DNA from: Bog-473 sp963706555
GTDB lineage: Bacteria; Actinomycetota; Acidimicrobiia; Acidimicrobiales; RAAP-2
Assembly (NCBI GenBank): GCA_963706555.1
Contig: OY970164.1
Span: 3,472,001-3,536,000, forward strand
DNA: 64,000 bases
Direction of reading: 5' to 3'
How positions within the stretch are numbered: the first letter of the stretch is position 1; each line of letters starts with the position of its first letter. The notes under the pieces were generated by a model that saw nothing but the letters and a program-made list of their open reading frames with translations, searched no databases and was not told the origin of the DNA. Shown here piece by piece: positions 44,027 to 53,056 of this stretch. The translations under genes and the position numbers were made by a program.

Positions 44027-46969
44027 ATGGCCGATCGTCTCGTCGTTCGCGGTGCTCGCGAGCACAACCTGAGGGATGTCTCCCTCGACCTGCCCCGGGA
44101 CAAGTTGATCGTCTTCACCGGCCTGTCGGGTTCGGGGAAGTCGTCGCTGGCGTTCGACACCATTTACGCCGAGGGCCAGCGCCGTTACGTCGAATCCCTC
44201 TCCGCATACGCCCGCCAGTTCCTCGGGCAGATGGACAAACCGGACGTCGACTTCATCGAGGGCCTGTCGCCGGCCATCTCCATCGACCAGAAGTCGGCCT
44301 CCCGCAACCCGCGTTCGACGGTGGGCACCATCACGGAGGTCTACGACTATCTCCGGCTGCTCTATGCCCGGATCGGACACCCGCACTGCCCGACCTGCGG
44401 CCGGCCTGTGGCCCGGCAGACCCCGCAGCAGATCGTCGACAGGGTGCTCGAGCTGCCCGAGGGCACGCGGTTCCAGGTCCTGGCCCCCGTGGTGCGCGGC
44501 CGCAAGGGCGAATACAGCACGCTGCTCGACGACCTGGCCAAGCAGGGCTTCGCCCGGGTCAGGGTCGACGGCATCCCGGTCGAGTTGTCGGAGCGGTCGG
44601 AGGTGGCGCTGGCGCGCTACGAGACGCACACGATCGAGGTCGTCGTCGACCGGCTCATCCGGCGCGACGGGATCCGTCAGCGGCTGACCGAGTCGATCGA
44701 GGCGGCGCTCGCCCTGACGGGCGGGACCGCCGAGGTGCTGGTCATGAACAGCTCGGGCGCCACCGGCGGCGCCAAGTCGAAGGGGGCCGCCGCCGCCGGC
44801 GGGTCCGAGGGCGCAGCCGGCACCGAGAGCGCAGACGGGCCCGACGCCGAGGGCATCACGTTCTCCCAGCATCTCGCCTGCACGCACTGCGGCATCAGTT
44901 TCGACGAGCCCGCGCCCCGCAGCTTCTCCTTCAACTCGCCCTACGGTGCCTGCCCGACCTGCGTCGGCCTCGGGACCAAGTTCGAGGTGGATCCTGAGCT
45001 GGTGGTGCCCGACGAGTCCCTGTCGCTGGCCGACGGCGCCCTGGCACCCTGGGCCGGAGCCCGGAGCGAGTACTTCTCCGGGCTTCAGGCCGGCGTGGCC
45101 GAACTGGGCGGGTTCTCGGTCACCACGCCCTGGAAGTCGCTCAAGGCCAAGGACAAGAAACTCGTCCTCTACGGCACGGGCACCAAGGCGGTGCACATCC
45201 GCTACAAGAACCGCTTCAACCGCACGCGCTCCTATGAGGCCCTGTTCGAAGGGATCGTGCCGTGGCTGCAGCGGCGCCACGGCGAGGCCGAATCGGACTG
45301 GTCGCGCGAGCAGGTCGAGCAGTACATGCGCGAGGTCGACTGCCCCGCCTGCCACGGGGCGCGGCTCAAGCCGGAGTCCCTCGCGGTCACGGTCGGCGGG
45401 CGCAACATCTACGAGCTGTGCAGCCTCTCCATCAGCGCCGCGGTGGCGGAGATGGGGTCACTCGAGCTCAGCGACCGCGAGCACATGATCGCCGACCGTG
45501 TGTTCAAGGAAGTGCGCGAGCGCATGCAGTTCCTCCTCGACGTCGGGCTCGACTACCTGTCCCTCAGCCGCTCAGCCGGCACGCTGTCGGGCGGTGAGGC
45601 GCAGCGCATCCGGCTGGCCAGCCAGATCGGGAGCGGCCTGGTGGGTGTGCTCTACGTCCTCGACGAGCCATCGATCGGCCTGCACCAGCGCGACAACCAA
45701 CGGCTGATCGGCACGTTGGAGCGGCTGCGCAACCTGGGCAACACGGTCATCGTGGTGGAGCACGACGAGGAGACCATACGGACCGCGGACTACGTCGTGG
45801 ACATCGGGCCCGGGGCGGGGGAGCACGGCGGCAGTGTCGTCCACGCCGGCCCCGTCGCCGGGCGTGGCGGGCTGCTCTCCAACAAGGCCTCGATCACCGG
45901 ACAGTACCTCTCGGGCAAACGCTCCATCCCCGTCCCGGCCCGCCGCCGGCCGGGGACGGGCGAAGTGGTGACCGTGCGCGGCGCCCGGGAGCACAACCTG
46001 CAGGGGATCGATGTCTCCTTCCCGCTCGGCTGCCTGGTGGCCGTGACCGGCGTGTCGGGCTCGGGCAAGTCGACGTTGGTCAACGACATCCTCCTGCGGG
46101 TCCTGGCCCAGAAGTTGCACCGGGCGAAGACGTTGCCGGGGCGTCACCGCACGGTCGAGGGTGTGCAGTATCTCGACAAGGTGGTCGACGTCGACCAGGC
46201 CCCCATCGGCCGCACGCCCCGCTCGAACCCGGCCACGTACACGGGCGTCTTCGACCACATCCGCAAGCTCTTCGCCCAGACGAACGAAGCCAAAGTGCGG
46301 GGCTACCTCCCGGGCCGCTTCTCCTTCAACGTCCGCGGGGGCCGCTGCGAGGCGTGCGCCGGCGACGGCACGATCAAGATCGAGATGCACTTCCTCCCTG
46401 ACGTGTACGTCCCGTGCGAGGTGTGCCACGGGGCCCGGTACAACCGCGACACGCTCGAGATCACGTTCCGGGGCAAGACCATCGCCGACGTGCTGGACAT
46501 GTCGTGCGAGGAGGCGCTCGCCTTCTTCGCGAAGCAGCCGCCGATCGCCCGCCACATGCAGACCATGGTCGACGTCGGGCTGGGGTACGTCCGACTGGGC
46601 CAACCGGCGCCGACCCTGTCGGGCGGCGAGGCGCAACGGGTCAAGCTGGCCAGCGAGTTGAGCCGCCGCCCGACCGGCCACACGTTCTACATCCTCGACG
46701 AGCCCACCACGGGCCTGCACTTCGAGGACACCCGGCGCCTGCTCGAGGTCCTCGGCCGCCTCGTGGACCAGGGCAACACTGTCGTGGTGATCGAGCACAA
46801 CCTCGACGTGATCAAGACGGCGGACTGGGTCGTCGACCTCGGGCCCGAGGGTGGCAACCGGGGCGGCACGGTCGTGGCGGAAGGGACACCCGAACAGGTG
46901 GCCAAGACAGCGGGCAGCTACACCGGCGACGTGCTCAAGCCGGTGCTGGCGAAGGCGAAGATCAAGTGA
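44027..46969 (+). CDS. uvrA: Excinuclease ABC subunit A
   Basis: 980 residues. Two ABC ATPase halves: Walker A TGLSGSGKSSLAFDTIYAEG and GVSGSGKSTLVND, signatures LSGGEAQRIRLASQ and LSGGEAQRVKLASE, and Walker B VLDEPSIGLH and ILDEPTTGLH. Zinc modules: CTHCGISF ... GACPTCVGLG and RCEACAGDG ... VPCEVCHGARY. UvrA scans DNA for lesions and loads UvrB. An Ala/Gly/Ser-rich insertion (about residues 243-275) lies just before the first zinc module and is not usual. The 3' end overlaps nadA on the other strand by eight bases. Confidence 0.98.
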   Translation: MADRLVVRGAREHNLRDVSLDLPRDKLIVFTGLSGSGKSSLAFDTIYAEGQRRYVESLSAYARQFLGQMDKPDVDFIEGLSPAISIDQKSASRNPRSTVGTITEVYDYLRLLYARIGHPHCPTCGRPVARQTPQQIVDRVLELPEGTRFQVLAPVVRGRKGEYSTLLDDLAKQGFARVRVDGIPVELSERSEVALARYETHTIEVVVDRLIRRDGIRQRLTESIEAALALTGGTAEVLVMNSSGATGGAKSKGAAAAGGSEGAAGTESADGPDAEGITFSQHLACTHCGISFDEPAPRSFSFNSPYGACPTCVGLGTKFEVDPELVVPDESLSLADGALAPWAGARSEYFSGLQAGVAELGGFSVTTPWKSLKAKDKKLVLYGTGTKAVHIRYKNRFNRTRSYEALFEGIVPWLQRRHGEAESDWSREQVEQYMREVDCPACHGARLKPESLAVTVGGRNIYELCSLSISAAVAEMGSLELSDREHMIADRVFKEVRERMQFLLDVGLDYLSLSRSAGTLSGGEAQRIRLASQIGSGLVGVLYVLDEPSIGLHQRDNQRLIGTLERLRNLGNTVIVVEHDEETIRTADYVVDIGPGAGEHGGSVVHAGPVAGRGGLLSNKASITGQYLSGKRSIPVPARRRPGTGEVVTVRGAREHNLQGIDVSFPLGCLVAVTGVSGSGKSTLVNDILLRVLAQKLHRAKTLPGRHRTVEGVQYLDKVVDVDQAPIGRTPRSNPATYTGVFDHIRKLFAQTNEAKVRGYLPGRFSFNVRGGRCEACAGDGTIKIEMHFLPDVYVPCEVCHGARYNRDTLEITFRGKTIADVLDMSCEEALAFFAKQPPIARHMQTMVDVGLGYVRLGQPAPTLSGGEAQRVKLASELSRRPTGHTFYILDEPTTGLHFEDTRRLLEVLGRLVDQGNTVVVIEHNLDVIKTADWVVDLGPEGGNRGGTVVAEGTPEQVAKTAGSYTGDVLKPVLAKAKIK

Positions 46970-48063
46970 TCGCCAGCATCCGCTCCAGCGCCACCCGGGC
47001 CCAGCCGGCCACCTCGTCGTCGACCTGAATCCGGTTGCGCACCTCGCCCTCGACGAGGCCCTCGAGGATCCAGGCCAGATGCGGCGGATCGATGCGGGAC
47101 ATCGTCGAGCAGGGGCAGATGAGCGGGTCCAGGCAGACGACCGTCTTGTCGGGGGTCTCGTCGTCGAGCCGCTTGACGAGGTGGATCTCGGTGGCCACGC
47201 CGATCACCGACCCCGAAGGGGCGGCGGCCACGCCACGGATCAGGTTGTCGGTCGAGCCGACCAGGTCTGCCATCTCCACGACGTCGTGGGCGCACTCGGG
47301 GTGCACCATCACGAGGCCCGACGGGTACGAGGCCCGGAACGCATTCACGTGCTCGGGCCGGAAGCGCTGGTGCACCGAGCAGTGCCCCTTCCACAACAGC
47401 AGGGTGGAGGACTTGACCTCGACGTCGCTGAGCCCGCCCAAGGCCAGCCGCGGGTTCCAGACCCGCATGTCGTCGGCGCCGTACCCGAGCTCGTACCCGG
47501 TGTTGCGACCGAGATGCTGGTCCGGGAAGAACAACACCTTCTCGCCCCGCCCGGGCTCGAGGGCCCAGGTCAACACGGCCCGGGCGTTCGAGGAGGTACA
47601 GACGGCCCCCGAGTGGCGGCCGACGAACGCCTTCAGGGCGGCGGAGGAGTTCATGTAGGTGATGGGGATGATGCGGCTCACGTCGGTGACCCGGCCCAAC
47701 TCCTCCCAGGCTTCCTCGACCTGCTCGATGTCGGCCATGTCGGCCATGGAGCACCCGGCGTTGAGGTCGGGGAGGAGGACCTGTTGGTGGGTGCCGGTCA
47801 GGACGTCGGCCGACTCGGCCATGAAGTGGACGCCGCAGAAGACGATGAACTCGGCCCCGGTGACCTCGGCCGCCGATGCGGGAGAGCCCGAACGAGTCGC
47901 CGCGGGCGTCAGCCCACCGCATGACGTCGTCGCGCTGATAGTGGTGCCCGAGCACGAAGAGCCGTGGGCCCAGCGCGGCTTTGGCCGCACCGATCATGGC
48001 CGCCAACTCCTCCCCCGACGCGGTGGTATAGCGCTCGGGGAGCGGGGATTGAAGCCTGAGCAT
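46962..48063 (-). CDS. nadA: Quinolinate synthase, frameshifted
   Basis: About 366 residues if restored. NadA condenses iminoaspartate with DHAP using a 4Fe-4S cluster. The first frame has FVLGHHYQRDDVMRWADARG and DSFGLSR, then the frame breaks near 47878. The next frame gives AAEVTGAEFIVFCGVHFMAE, LPDLNAGCSMADM, SGAVCTSSNA, FFPDQHLGRNTG, MVHPECAHDVV and CLDPLICPCSTMSRIDP, so all cluster cysteines and the YHP-type residues are present. One extra base explains the break; NAD synthesis is essential, so error is more likely than loss. ATG 48063 has AAAGGGGG upstream. No nadB or nadC adjoins. Confidence 0.9.
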
Positions 48064-48181
48064 CTGTATGCCCCCTTTGAGGGAGTGCACCGATTGGCCG
48101 GCGGGGACAGCCTGGTCGCCCATCCGCGGGTATGTCGGCCTCGGTGCGAGGTGTCGTGCCGGAAACCAGGCCGGCACACGT

Positions 48182-48202
48182 AGTGTAACTGGTGTTCACC
48201 AG
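48182..48202 (-). promoter_or_regulatory. Candidate nadA promoter and operator palindrome
   Basis: On the minus strand, TACACT (48187-48182) is a plausible -10 for nadA. Directly upstream lies a palindrome CTGGTG-TT-CACCAG (48189-48202, plus-strand reading), placed where a repressor would block the polymerase. It lies about 120 bases from the nadA start and 92 bases from the divergent uvrC start. The regulator is not known; NAD-responsive control is inference. Confidence 0.45.
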
Positions 48203-48293
48203 AAGTTCGCGGGTAGTCGCGCCGACCCGCGCGCAACCGCCGGGCAACCGCCCGGCAACCCCCAACCCCAGTGTGCGCGCGAGAGTTGATCTG

Positions 48294-50192
48294 ATGCAGG
48301 ACAAGCCCCCCACAGGCTCCATCCCCGATGCGCCGGGGTCGTACCAGTTCTACGACGCCGAGGGCCGGGTGCTGTACGTGGGAAAGGCGAAATCCCTGCG
48401 CCACCGCCTCCCCAATTACTGGCAGGACTCGGCCAAATTGCTGCCCCGCACGGCCCAGATGGTGGCCCAGGCCGACCACGTCGAGTGGATCGTCGTCGAG
48501 AGCGAGGTCGATGCACTGATCCTGGAGCATTCGCTCATTCAGGCCCACCTGCCCCGGTACAACGTGCGGCTGAAGGACGACAAGAGCTATCCGTGGCTGG
48601 CCGTGACCCTCGACGACGAATGGCCGCGCCCGGTGGTGATCCGGGGCCGCAAGCGCAAAGGGGTGCGCTACTTCGGCCCCTACGGCCACGCCGGGGCGAT
48701 CCGCTCCACGCTCGACCTCCTCGTCCGGAGCTTCCCGGTCCGCACGTGCTCGGACACCAAGTTCGTCCGTCACGACCGGCTGGGCCGGCCCTGCCTGCTC
48801 TACGACATTGAGCGGTGCTCGGGCCCCTGCGTCAACGCCGTCGACCACGAGGCCTACGACGGCTACGTCCAGGACCTCATGGGCTTTCTCTCCGGGGACA
48901 CCGAGCCCGTGCTGGACCGGCTCGACGCCGAGATGCGCGATGCCTCCGACGCCCTCCAATTCGAGCGCGCCGCCCGCCTGCGCGACCGCATCGCCGTGGC
49001 CCGCAAGGCGGCCGAGGCGCAGCAGATGGTGTCCGAGCGCCCCGAGGACTTCGACGTGATCGGCATCGCCGAGGACCCGCTGGAGGCGTCGGTGCAGATC
49101 TTCCACGTCCGCCGGGGCCGGGTCGTGGGTCACCGCGGCTTCGTGGCCGAGAAGGTCGAGGACCTCAGCGCGCCCGAGTTCATGGGCCTGGTGCTCGGTC
49201 AGGTCTACGGCGCCGTCGGGACCGAGGTGCCCCGCCGGGTGCTGGTCCCCGAGCCCCCGGCCGACCTGGACCTCCTCTGCAGTTGGCTCTCCACCATGCG
49301 CGAGGGCCCCGTCGACATCGCGGTGCCGCAGCGGGGGGCCAAGCGGGCACTTCAGGAGACCGTCACCCGCTCGGCCGCAGAAGACCTGGCCCGGCACCGG
49401 CTCCGGCGGGCGTCGGATCACAATGCCCGCTCCAAGGCGCTGACCGAGCTGCAGGCTGCCCTGGGCCTGCGCGAAGCACCGCTGCGGATCGAGTGCTTCG
49501 ACATGAGCCACCTGCAGGGGACCGACTACGTGGGCTCGATGGTCGTGCTCGAGGACGGGCTGGTCAAGCGCTCGGACTACCGCCGCTTCAAGGTCAAGAC
49601 GGTCAAGGGCAACGACGACTACGCGGCCATGGAGGAGGTCCTGACCCGTCGCCTGACGGCGCTCAAAGCACCCGAGATGCCCGAGTCGCTCGAGGCGCCG
49701 GCCGAGCCCGAGATCGGGGTCCGAGCCCGGCCCAGACGGTTCGCCTACCGCCCCAACCTGCTCGTCGTCGACGGCGGGAAGGGCCAGCTCGCCGTGGCGG
49801 AGAGGGTGGTCGACGAGCTCGGCCTGGCCGACGAGATCGAGCTGGCGTCGTTGGCCAAGCAATTCGAGGAGGTCTACCGCCCCGGCTCGCCCGAACCCGT
49901 TCGCCTGCGGCGTGGGTCCGATGCGCTCTACCTCCTCCAGCGGGTCCGGGACGAGGCCCACCGCTTCGCCATCACCTTCCACCGGGAGAAGAGGGCCAAG
50001 CGCATGACGAAGAGCGTGCTGGACGGCATTCCTGGGCTGGGACCGGCCCGCAAGGCACGCCTGATCAAGGAATTCGGCGGGGTCAACGCGGTACGGTCGG
50101 CCGCGCTGGAGGAGTTGCTGGCCCCCTCGTGGCTGCCCGACCAGGTGGGGCTCGCGGTCTACGAGGGCGTGCGCAAGACTGGGGCCCGGTGA
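48294..50192 (+). CDS. uvrC: Excinuclease ABC subunit C
   Basis: 632 residues. The GIY-YIG nuclease that makes the 3' incision is at the N-terminus (PGSYQFYDAEGRVLYVGKAK). The UVR motif for UvrB binding is LDAEMRDASDALQFERAARL. The RNase H-like 5' nuclease has IECFDMSHLQGTDYVGSMVV and LLVVDGGKGQL, and tandem helix-hairpin-helix motifs close the protein (LDGIPGLGPARKARLIKEFG). ATG 48294 is the natural start. First gene of the uvrC-rapZ-yvcK-gap-pgk-tpiA-secG operon, joined to rapZ by a GTGA overlap. Confidence 0.97.
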   Translation: MQDKPPTGSIPDAPGSYQFYDAEGRVLYVGKAKSLRHRLPNYWQDSAKLLPRTAQMVAQADHVEWIVVESEVDALILEHSLIQAHLPRYNVRLKDDKSYPWLAVTLDDEWPRPVVIRGRKRKGVRYFGPYGHAGAIRSTLDLLVRSFPVRTCSDTKFVRHDRLGRPCLLYDIERCSGPCVNAVDHEAYDGYVQDLMGFLSGDTEPVLDRLDAEMRDASDALQFERAARLRDRIAVARKAAEAQQMVSERPEDFDVIGIAEDPLEASVQIFHVRRGRVVGHRGFVAEKVEDLSAPEFMGLVLGQVYGAVGTEVPRRVLVPEPPADLDLLCSWLSTMREGPVDIAVPQRGAKRALQETVTRSAAEDLARHRLRRASDHNARSKALTELQAALGLREAPLRIECFDMSHLQGTDYVGSMVVLEDGLVKRSDYRRFKVKTVKGNDDYAAMEEVLTRRLTALKAPEMPESLEAPAEPEIGVRARPRRFAYRPNLLVVDGGKGQLAVAERVVDELGLADEIELASLAKQFEEVYRPGSPEPVRLRRGSDALYLLQRVRDEAHRFAITFHREKRAKRMTKSVLDGIPGLGPARKARLIKEFGGVNAVRSAALEELLAPSWLPDQVGLAVYEGVRKTGAR

Positions 50193-51067
50193 GCGAGTTC
50201 CTGGTCGTGACGGGGATGTCGGGGGCGGGACGTTCCACGGCCGCCGCCTCGTTGGAGGACCTGGGTTGGTTCGTCATCGACAACCTCCCGGCCGCCCTGA
50301 TCCTCAAGATGGCCGAGATGATGGCTCTGCCCGGTGCGGAGATCGACCGGGTCGCGCTGGTGATCGGGCGGGGCGGCGGACACGGGGTGGGTGCGAGCGG
50401 GTCGGACTACTTCGACGATCTCCCCGATGTGCTCGATGCGTTGCGGGCCAACAGCAACCGGGTGCGGGTGCTGTTCCTCGACGCCAGCGACGACGTGCTC
50501 ATCCGGCGTTACGAGGGGACGCGCCGCCGCCACCCGTTGGTGGCCCGCGGGGTGGAGGAGTCGATCGCCGACGAACGGCGACTGCTGGCGCCGGTGCGCG
50601 ACCGGGCGGACCTGTTGATCGACACGGGGGAGCTCAACTCCAACCAGCTGCGCACGCGTGTGATCGAGGCGTTCGGCGACGAAGGCGGCGGGTCGTCCAT
50701 GCGGACGTCGGTGGTCTCGTTCGGCTACAAGTTCGGCCTCCCCCTCGATGTGGACGTGGTCTTCGACTGCCGGTTCCTCCCCAACCCGTTCTGGATCGAG
50801 GAGTTGCGCCCGCACAGCGGCCTCGACGCGCCGGTGCGCGACTACGTCCTCTCCCAGCCCGAGACGAAGGAGTTCCTCGACAAGGTCGACGGGCTGTTGA
50901 CCGGGATCCTGCCGTCGTTCGAGCGCGAGGGGAAGTCGTACCTGACCATCGGATTGGGATGTACGGGAGGCCGCCACCGCTCGGTGGCTCTGGCCGAGGC
51001 GCTGGGGGAGCGCTTCGTCGGCCACGGCTATCCGGTGTCGGTCTTCCATCGGGACGTGGACCGTTGA
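50189..51067 (+). CDS. rapZ: RapZ-family nucleotide-binding protein
   Basis: 292 residues. N-terminal P-loop GMSGAGRSTAAASLEDLGW, with Arg in place of the usual Lys, as in many actinobacterial members, and Walker B-like VLFLDASDDVLIRRY. The C-terminal domain has FGYKFGLPLDVDVVFDCRFL, NPFW and CTGGRHRSV, the conserved binding pocket. E. coli RapZ steers decay of the sRNA GlmZ and senses glucosamine-6-P; in actinobacteria the role is different and less clear. GTG start overlaps uvrC. Confidence 0.95.
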   Translation: MSEFLVVTGMSGAGRSTAAASLEDLGWFVIDNLPAALILKMAEMMALPGAEIDRVALVIGRGGGHGVGASGSDYFDDLPDVLDALRANSNRVRVLFLDASDDVLIRRYEGTRRRHPLVARGVEESIADERRLLAPVRDRADLLIDTGELNSNQLRTRVIEAFGDEGGGSSMRTSVVSFGYKFGLPLDVDVVFDCRFLPNPFWIEELRPHSGLDAPVRDYVLSQPETKEFLDKVDGLLTGILPSFEREGKSYLTIGLGCTGGRHRSVALAEALGERFVGHGYPVSVFHRDVDR

Positions 51068-51093
51068 CGGGCCCGTCCAATGAGGAGGGCCCG

Positions 51094-52012
51094 GTGAGCC
51101 CCCCGGCCGTGGTGGCGCTGGGCGGCGGGCACGGGACGGCTGTGACGTTGCGGGCCGCCCGCCGCTACGCCGGCGCGCTCGACGGCGGTGGTGTCGGTGG
51201 CCGACGACGGCGGCTCGAGCGGACGCCTGCGCGAGATCCTCAACGTGGTCGCCCTCGGCGACCTGCGCAAATGCCTGGTCGCCCTGGCGGGCGAGGACTC
51301 CTCCCCGACAGACTCCGTCCACCCGACAGACTCCGCCCGTTCAGCAGATGCGGCGCTGGCGCTTGCCTTCGAGCACCGGTTCGACGAAGGCGAGCTGGCG
51401 GGCCATGCGCTCGGCAATCTCATTCTGGCCGGCCTGATCGAGGCCACGGGTGACCTGGTCTCGGGCGTGCGCGCTGCGGCGGAGCTCCTCGGTGCGGTGG
51501 GCGACGTCCTGCCGGCCACCGTCGAGCGGGTGACCCTCAAGGCGGAGTCCGACGGCGGACAGGTGGCGGGCCAGGTGGCCGTGTCGCGGTCGGCCAACAT
51601 CCGGACGGTGTCGATCGTGCCAAGGGATGCAGGGCCGCCGCCGCTGGCCATCGACCGGATACTGGCGGCCGACCAGATCGTCATCGGTCCCGGTTCGCTG
51701 TTCACCAGCGTCCTGGCTGCTGCCGCGGTGGAGGGCATCGCCGATGCGGTGTCGCGCTCACGAGGCCAGCGGGTCTACGTGTGCAACCTGCGGCCGCAGC
51801 AACCCGAGACGGCTGGATTCGATGTGGCGGCCCACTTGGACGCTCTGAGCAGGCATAATGTAACCGTGGACGTTGTTGTATGTGATACCAGTCAAGGCAT
51901 GGCCCTGGGCGATTTAGGTATTTCGGCACTGGATATTCCCCTTACAGGGGGGAATGCTCTGGTACACAGTCCAATCAGATTGGCGCACGCCCTCGCCAGT
52001 CTGCTGGCATAG
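51094..52012 (+). CDS. yvcK: YvcK/CofD-like gluconeogenesis factor, frameshifted
   Basis: About 305 residues if restored. The start PAVVALGGGHGTAVTLRAAR, the family's sugar-nucleotide binding loop, lies in one frame; VVSVADDGGSSGRLREILNV and the rest lie in the next. One extra base near 51179 breaks them; a repaired join reads YAGALTAVVSVADD. GGHGT, DDGGSSGRLR and GPGSLFTS are hallmarks. YvcK proteins bind UDP-sugars and are needed for envelope synthesis on gluconeogenic carbon. GTG 51094 has GAGGAGGG upstream. The last 150 bases use unusually AT-rich codons. whiA, which normally follows, is absent. Confidence 0.9.
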
Positions 52013-52035
52013 ACACATAAGGGAAGAAGGTCCAG

Positions 52036-53052
52036 ATGTCGGTGAGGGTCGGAATCAACGGGTTCGGGCGGATCGGACGCAACTTTCTCCGGGCCGCATT
52101 GGCGAGTGGGGCCGATATCGAGGTGGTGGGGGTCAATGACCTGACGTCGCCCGAGACCCTGGCCCACCTCCTCCGCTACGACTCGACGCAGGGCCGCATG
52201 CCGGTCCCGGTCGACGTCGAGGGCAACGACCTCCTCGTGGGTGAGCACCACATCCGGGTGATGGCCGAGCGCGAGCCCGAGCAGCTTCCCTGGGGCCCAC
52301 TCGGCGTCGATGTCGTCATCGAGTCGACCGGGCGGTTCACCAGCCGGGCCGACGCAGCGGGGCACCTGCACGGCGGGGTGAAGCGGGTCATCATTTCCGC
52401 ACCCTCGTCCGATGCCGACCACACCTTCGTCATCGGCGTCAATGACAATGAGTACGACCCCGAGAAGCACATCGTGGTGTCCAACGCCTCGTGCACCACG
52501 AACTGCTTCGTCCCGATGGTCAAGGTGATCGACGACAGCTTCCACATCGTGAGCGGGCTCATGACCACGGTGCACGCCTACACCAATGACCAGAACCTCC
52601 TCGATCTGACCCATACGGATCTGCGGCGGGCGCGGGCGGGGGCAGTGAACATCGTGCCGAGCAGCACAGGTGCGGCCCGAGCCACGAGCCTCGTGCTCGA
52701 GTCCATGAAGGGCCGGCTCGACGGCATGTCCCTGCGGGTGCCGCTCCCGGTCGGGTCGATCACCGACTTCATCGCCGTGGTGAAGGGGAACCCCTCGGTG
52801 GCAGAGGTCAACGCCGCCTTCGCCGAGGCCGCCGCCAAGCCGCCTCTCGACCGGGTGCTCGAGTACACCGAGGACCAACTGGTCTCGAGCGACATCGTCG
52901 GGAGCCCCGCCTCGTGCACGTTCGACGCCGGGCTGACCATGGTCCAGACCATCAACGAGGAGATGTCCCTCGTCAAGGTGGAGGGCTGGTACGACAACGA
53001 ATGGGGCTATTCCAACCGCCTCGTCGATCTGACCCTTCTGGTAGGGGAGTGA
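52036..53052 (+). CDS. gap: Glyceraldehyde-3-phosphate dehydrogenase, type I
   Basis: 338 residues. NAD-binding VGINGFGRIGRNFLRAAL, active-site block SNASCTTNC with catalytic Cys153, TTVHAYTNDQNLLD, and the substrate site VPSSTGAARATSLV, ending WYDNEWGYSNRLVDL. It oxidises GAP to 1,3-bisphosphoglycerate in glycolysis and works in reverse in gluconeogenesis. GAAGAAGG precedes the ATG. It stands 23 bases after yvcK and four before pgk, so the three glycolytic genes are cotranscribed. Confidence 0.97.
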   Translation: MSVRVGINGFGRIGRNFLRAALASGADIEVVGVNDLTSPETLAHLLRYDSTQGRMPVPVDVEGNDLLVGEHHIRVMAEREPEQLPWGPLGVDVVIESTGRFTSRADAAGHLHGGVKRVIISAPSSDADHTFVIGVNDNEYDPEKHIVVSNASCTTNCFVPMVKVIDDSFHIVSGLMTTVHAYTNDQNLLDLTHTDLRRARAGAVNIVPSSTGAARATSLVLESMKGRLDGMSLRVPLPVGSITDFIAVVKGNPSVAEVNAAFAEAAAKPPLDRVLEYTEDQLVSSDIVGSPASCTFDAGLTMVQTINEEMSLVKVEGWYDNEWGYSNRLVDLTLLVGE

Positions 53053-53056
53053 CCCG

